Shown here: positions 62,701 through 64,000 of the stretch, in pieces
How positions within the stretch are numbered: the first letter of the stretch is position 1
How the letters are laid out: every line of letters starts with the position of its first letter
DNA from: Colletes latitarsis
Lineage: Eukaryota; Arthropoda; Insecta; Hymenoptera; Colletidae
Direction: 5' to 3'
Assembly: GCF_051014445.1 (NCBI RefSeq)
Contig: NW_027488370.1
Location: 5,890,001 to 5,954,000, forward strand
DNA length: 64,000 nt
Notes under the pieces: generated by a model
What the model saw: only the letters and a program-made list of their open reading frames with translations
Database searches by the model: none
What the model was told of the DNA's origin: nothing
Made by a program: the position numbers and the translations under genes

Positions 62701-63808
62701 GCATACTTGTTGGCCAGATCCTGGGTTTTTTTCTGGTTTGGATCCCGGAGTAATGAAGTTCCACACCGAAACAGTCAATTAAACCTGGTTGCAATTATTA
62801 TTTTAGAGGATAACGCAGGTTATGTCTCGGGTAGTTCTGGGATTTGCCGTCATCTGGCTCGTATTTTCGAATTTTTCGCATACTTGTTGGCAAGATCCTG
62901 GGCTTTTTTTGGTTTGGATCACGTGGTAATGCGGTACCACACTGAAACAGTCAATTAAACCTGGTTGCGATTAATATTTTAGAGGATAACGCCGGTTATG
63001 TCTCGGTTAGGTCTGGGATTTGCCCTCATCTGTCTCGTACTTTCGCATCTTTGGCATACTTGTTGGCCAGATCCTGGCCTATTTCTGGTTTGGATCACGT
63101 AGTAATGCGGTACCACACTGAAACAGTTAATTAAACCTGGTTCCGGTTAGTATTTTAGAGGATAACGCCGGTTATGTCTGGGTTAGGTCTGGTATTTGCC
63201 ATCATCTGGCTCGTACTTTCGCATTTTTCGCAAACTTGTTAGCCAGATCCTGGCCTTTTTCTGGATTGGATCACGTAGTAATGCGGTACCACACTGAAGC
63301 AGTCAATTAAACCTGGTTCCGGTTAGTATTTTAGAGGATAACGCCGGTTATGTCTCGGTTAGGTCTGGGATTTGCCCTCATCTGGCTCATACTTTCGCAT
63401 TTCTCGCATACTTGTTGGCCAGATCCTGGCCTTTTTCTGGTTTGGATCACGTAGTAATGTGGTACCACACTGAAACAGTCACTAAAAGCTGGTTCCTATT
63501 AGTATTTTAGAGGATAACGCTGGTTATGTCTGGGTTAGTTCTGGTATTTGCAATTATCTGGATCATACTATCGCGTTTTTCGCATACTTCTTGGCCAGAT
63601 CCAGGGTTTTTTCAGGTTTGGATCTCGTACTAATATGGTACCACACAGAAACAGTCAATAGAAGCTGGTTCCGAATAGTATTTTAGAGGATGACGCTGGT
63701 TATGTCTGGGTTAGTTCCGGTATTTGCAACCATCTGCCTCATACTTTCGCGATTTCGTATACTTGTTTGCCAGATCCTGGCCTTTTTCTGGCTTGGACCA
63801 CGTAGTAA

Positions 63809-63820
63809 TGTGATATCACA
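63809..63820. other. Third perfect palindrome form TGTGATATCACA (copy 2)
   Basis: This is identical to the copy at 36539-36550, 27270 bp away (155 monomers less 10 bp), and is embedded in the third copy of block P. The corresponding site in the second P copy (near 53432) instead reads tgtgctataaca, which is not palindromic. Confidence 0.8.
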
Positions 63821-63860
63821 CTGAAACAGTCAATTAAACCTGGTTGCGATTAATATTTTA

Positions 63861-64000
63861 GAGGATAACGCCGGTTATGTCTCGGGTAGGTCTGGGATTT
63901 GCCGTCATCTGGCTCGTATTCTCGCATTTTTCGCATACTTGTTGGCCAGATCCTGGCCTTTTTCTGGCTTGGACCACGTTGTAATGTGGTACCACACTGA
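63861..64000 (+). repeat. Partial last monomer
   Basis: The final unit starts with gaggataacg at 63861 and is cut by the window end at phase 140. The array continues beyond the window. Confidence 0.95.

Larger units (their letters stand above)
1..64000 (+). repeat. 176-bp satellite DNA array, about 364 monomers, single orientation
   Basis: Every part of the window reads as the same unit of about 176 bp repeated head to tail. Anchor words such as ggataacgccggtt, catctggctcgtac, catacttgttgg and gaaacagtcaatt recur at 176-bp steps throughout. The register drifts by only about 21 bp over some 354 units. I saw no inverted monomer, no non-satellite insertion and no unique flank, so both array ends lie outside the window. 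The consensus is about 45% G+C by hand count. Long arrays of 150-180-bp units are typical of centromeric and pericentromeric heterochromatin in plants and animals; centromere function here is inference. I do not recognise the family. Near-identical multi-kilobase blocks also leave open that some copies reflect assembly decisions. Confidence 0.98.
62700..64000 (+). repeat. Block P, copy 3 (runs off the window)
   Basis: Matches 52321-53621 at an offset of 10379 bp, preceded by the same gatcccggagtaatgaag unit (62740 against 52361). Near its right end it resembles copy 1 rather than copy 2 (catctgcctc, gcctttttctgg and gtgatatcacac at 63735-63820), so the three copies are mosaics of one another. 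Confidence 0.85.

Noticed and set aside
1..64000. CRISPR array
   Set aside because: Repeats are contiguous 176-bp units with no short repeat plus unique-spacer pattern and no cas genes.
1..64000. Transposon, rDNA spacer or viral repeat
   Set aside because: I found no terminal repeats, target-site duplications, transposase or polymerase frames, or rRNA sequence. The monomer structure alone explains the window.

Overview
The window is one uninterrupted array of a eukaryote-type satellite DNA with a 176-bp monomer. About 364 head-to-tail copies, all in the same orientation, fill it from base 1 to base 64000. I found no protein gene, tRNA, rRNA, CRISPR array, transposon or unique spacer sequence. 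A homogeneous 176-bp satellite of this size is what centromeric or pericentromeric heterochromatin of plants and animals looks like. The monomer is close to nucleosomal length and about 45% G+C by hand count of a consensus. I do not recognise it as Arabidopsis 178-bp, maize CentC, rice CentO or human alpha satellite, so the organism is not identified.

The monomer is described here from phase 1 at gaggataacg. It holds a tandem pair of 11-bp repeats (phases 13-34), a 9-bp-spaced pair of TTTCGCAT (60-76), a 6-bp inverted repeat around ATC (84-98), a T-tract of 5 to 8 T, a 12-bp palindrome in many copies (125-136), and an AT-rich end (about 164-176). Single-base indels shift the 176-bp register by only about 21 bp over the whole window.

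Layout: positions 1-13.6 kb are a patchwork of short block duplications (0.5-1.2 kb), including a 528-bp trimer. From 13.6 to about 57 kb the array consists of multi-kilobase near-identical blocks. Block M appears six times, marked by a shared one-base deletion at 16211, 21841, 25712, 42605, 47708 and 49995. Block N (26832-31055) is duplicated in tandem (31056-35807), with an extra 528-bp trimer in the second copy. Block P occurs at 35.67-40.08 kb, 52.56-56.97 kb and again from about 62.9 kb to the window end, and contains a 704-bp tetramer repeat. Positions 57-62.7 kb are again more mixed. Block lengths are near-integral multiples of 176 bp (13, 21, 24, 27, 28, 32 monomers), as expected from unequal exchange in register.

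The many short open frames (60-111 codons) are by-products of the repeat. Most begin at TTG rather than ATG, they overlap each other in different frames, and 176 is not a multiple of 3. None is annotated as a gene. The most informative content is the history of the array: nested duplications, fusion monomers, a probable short gene-conversion tract near 53.4 kb, and sequence features inside the monomer that could matter for chromatin.
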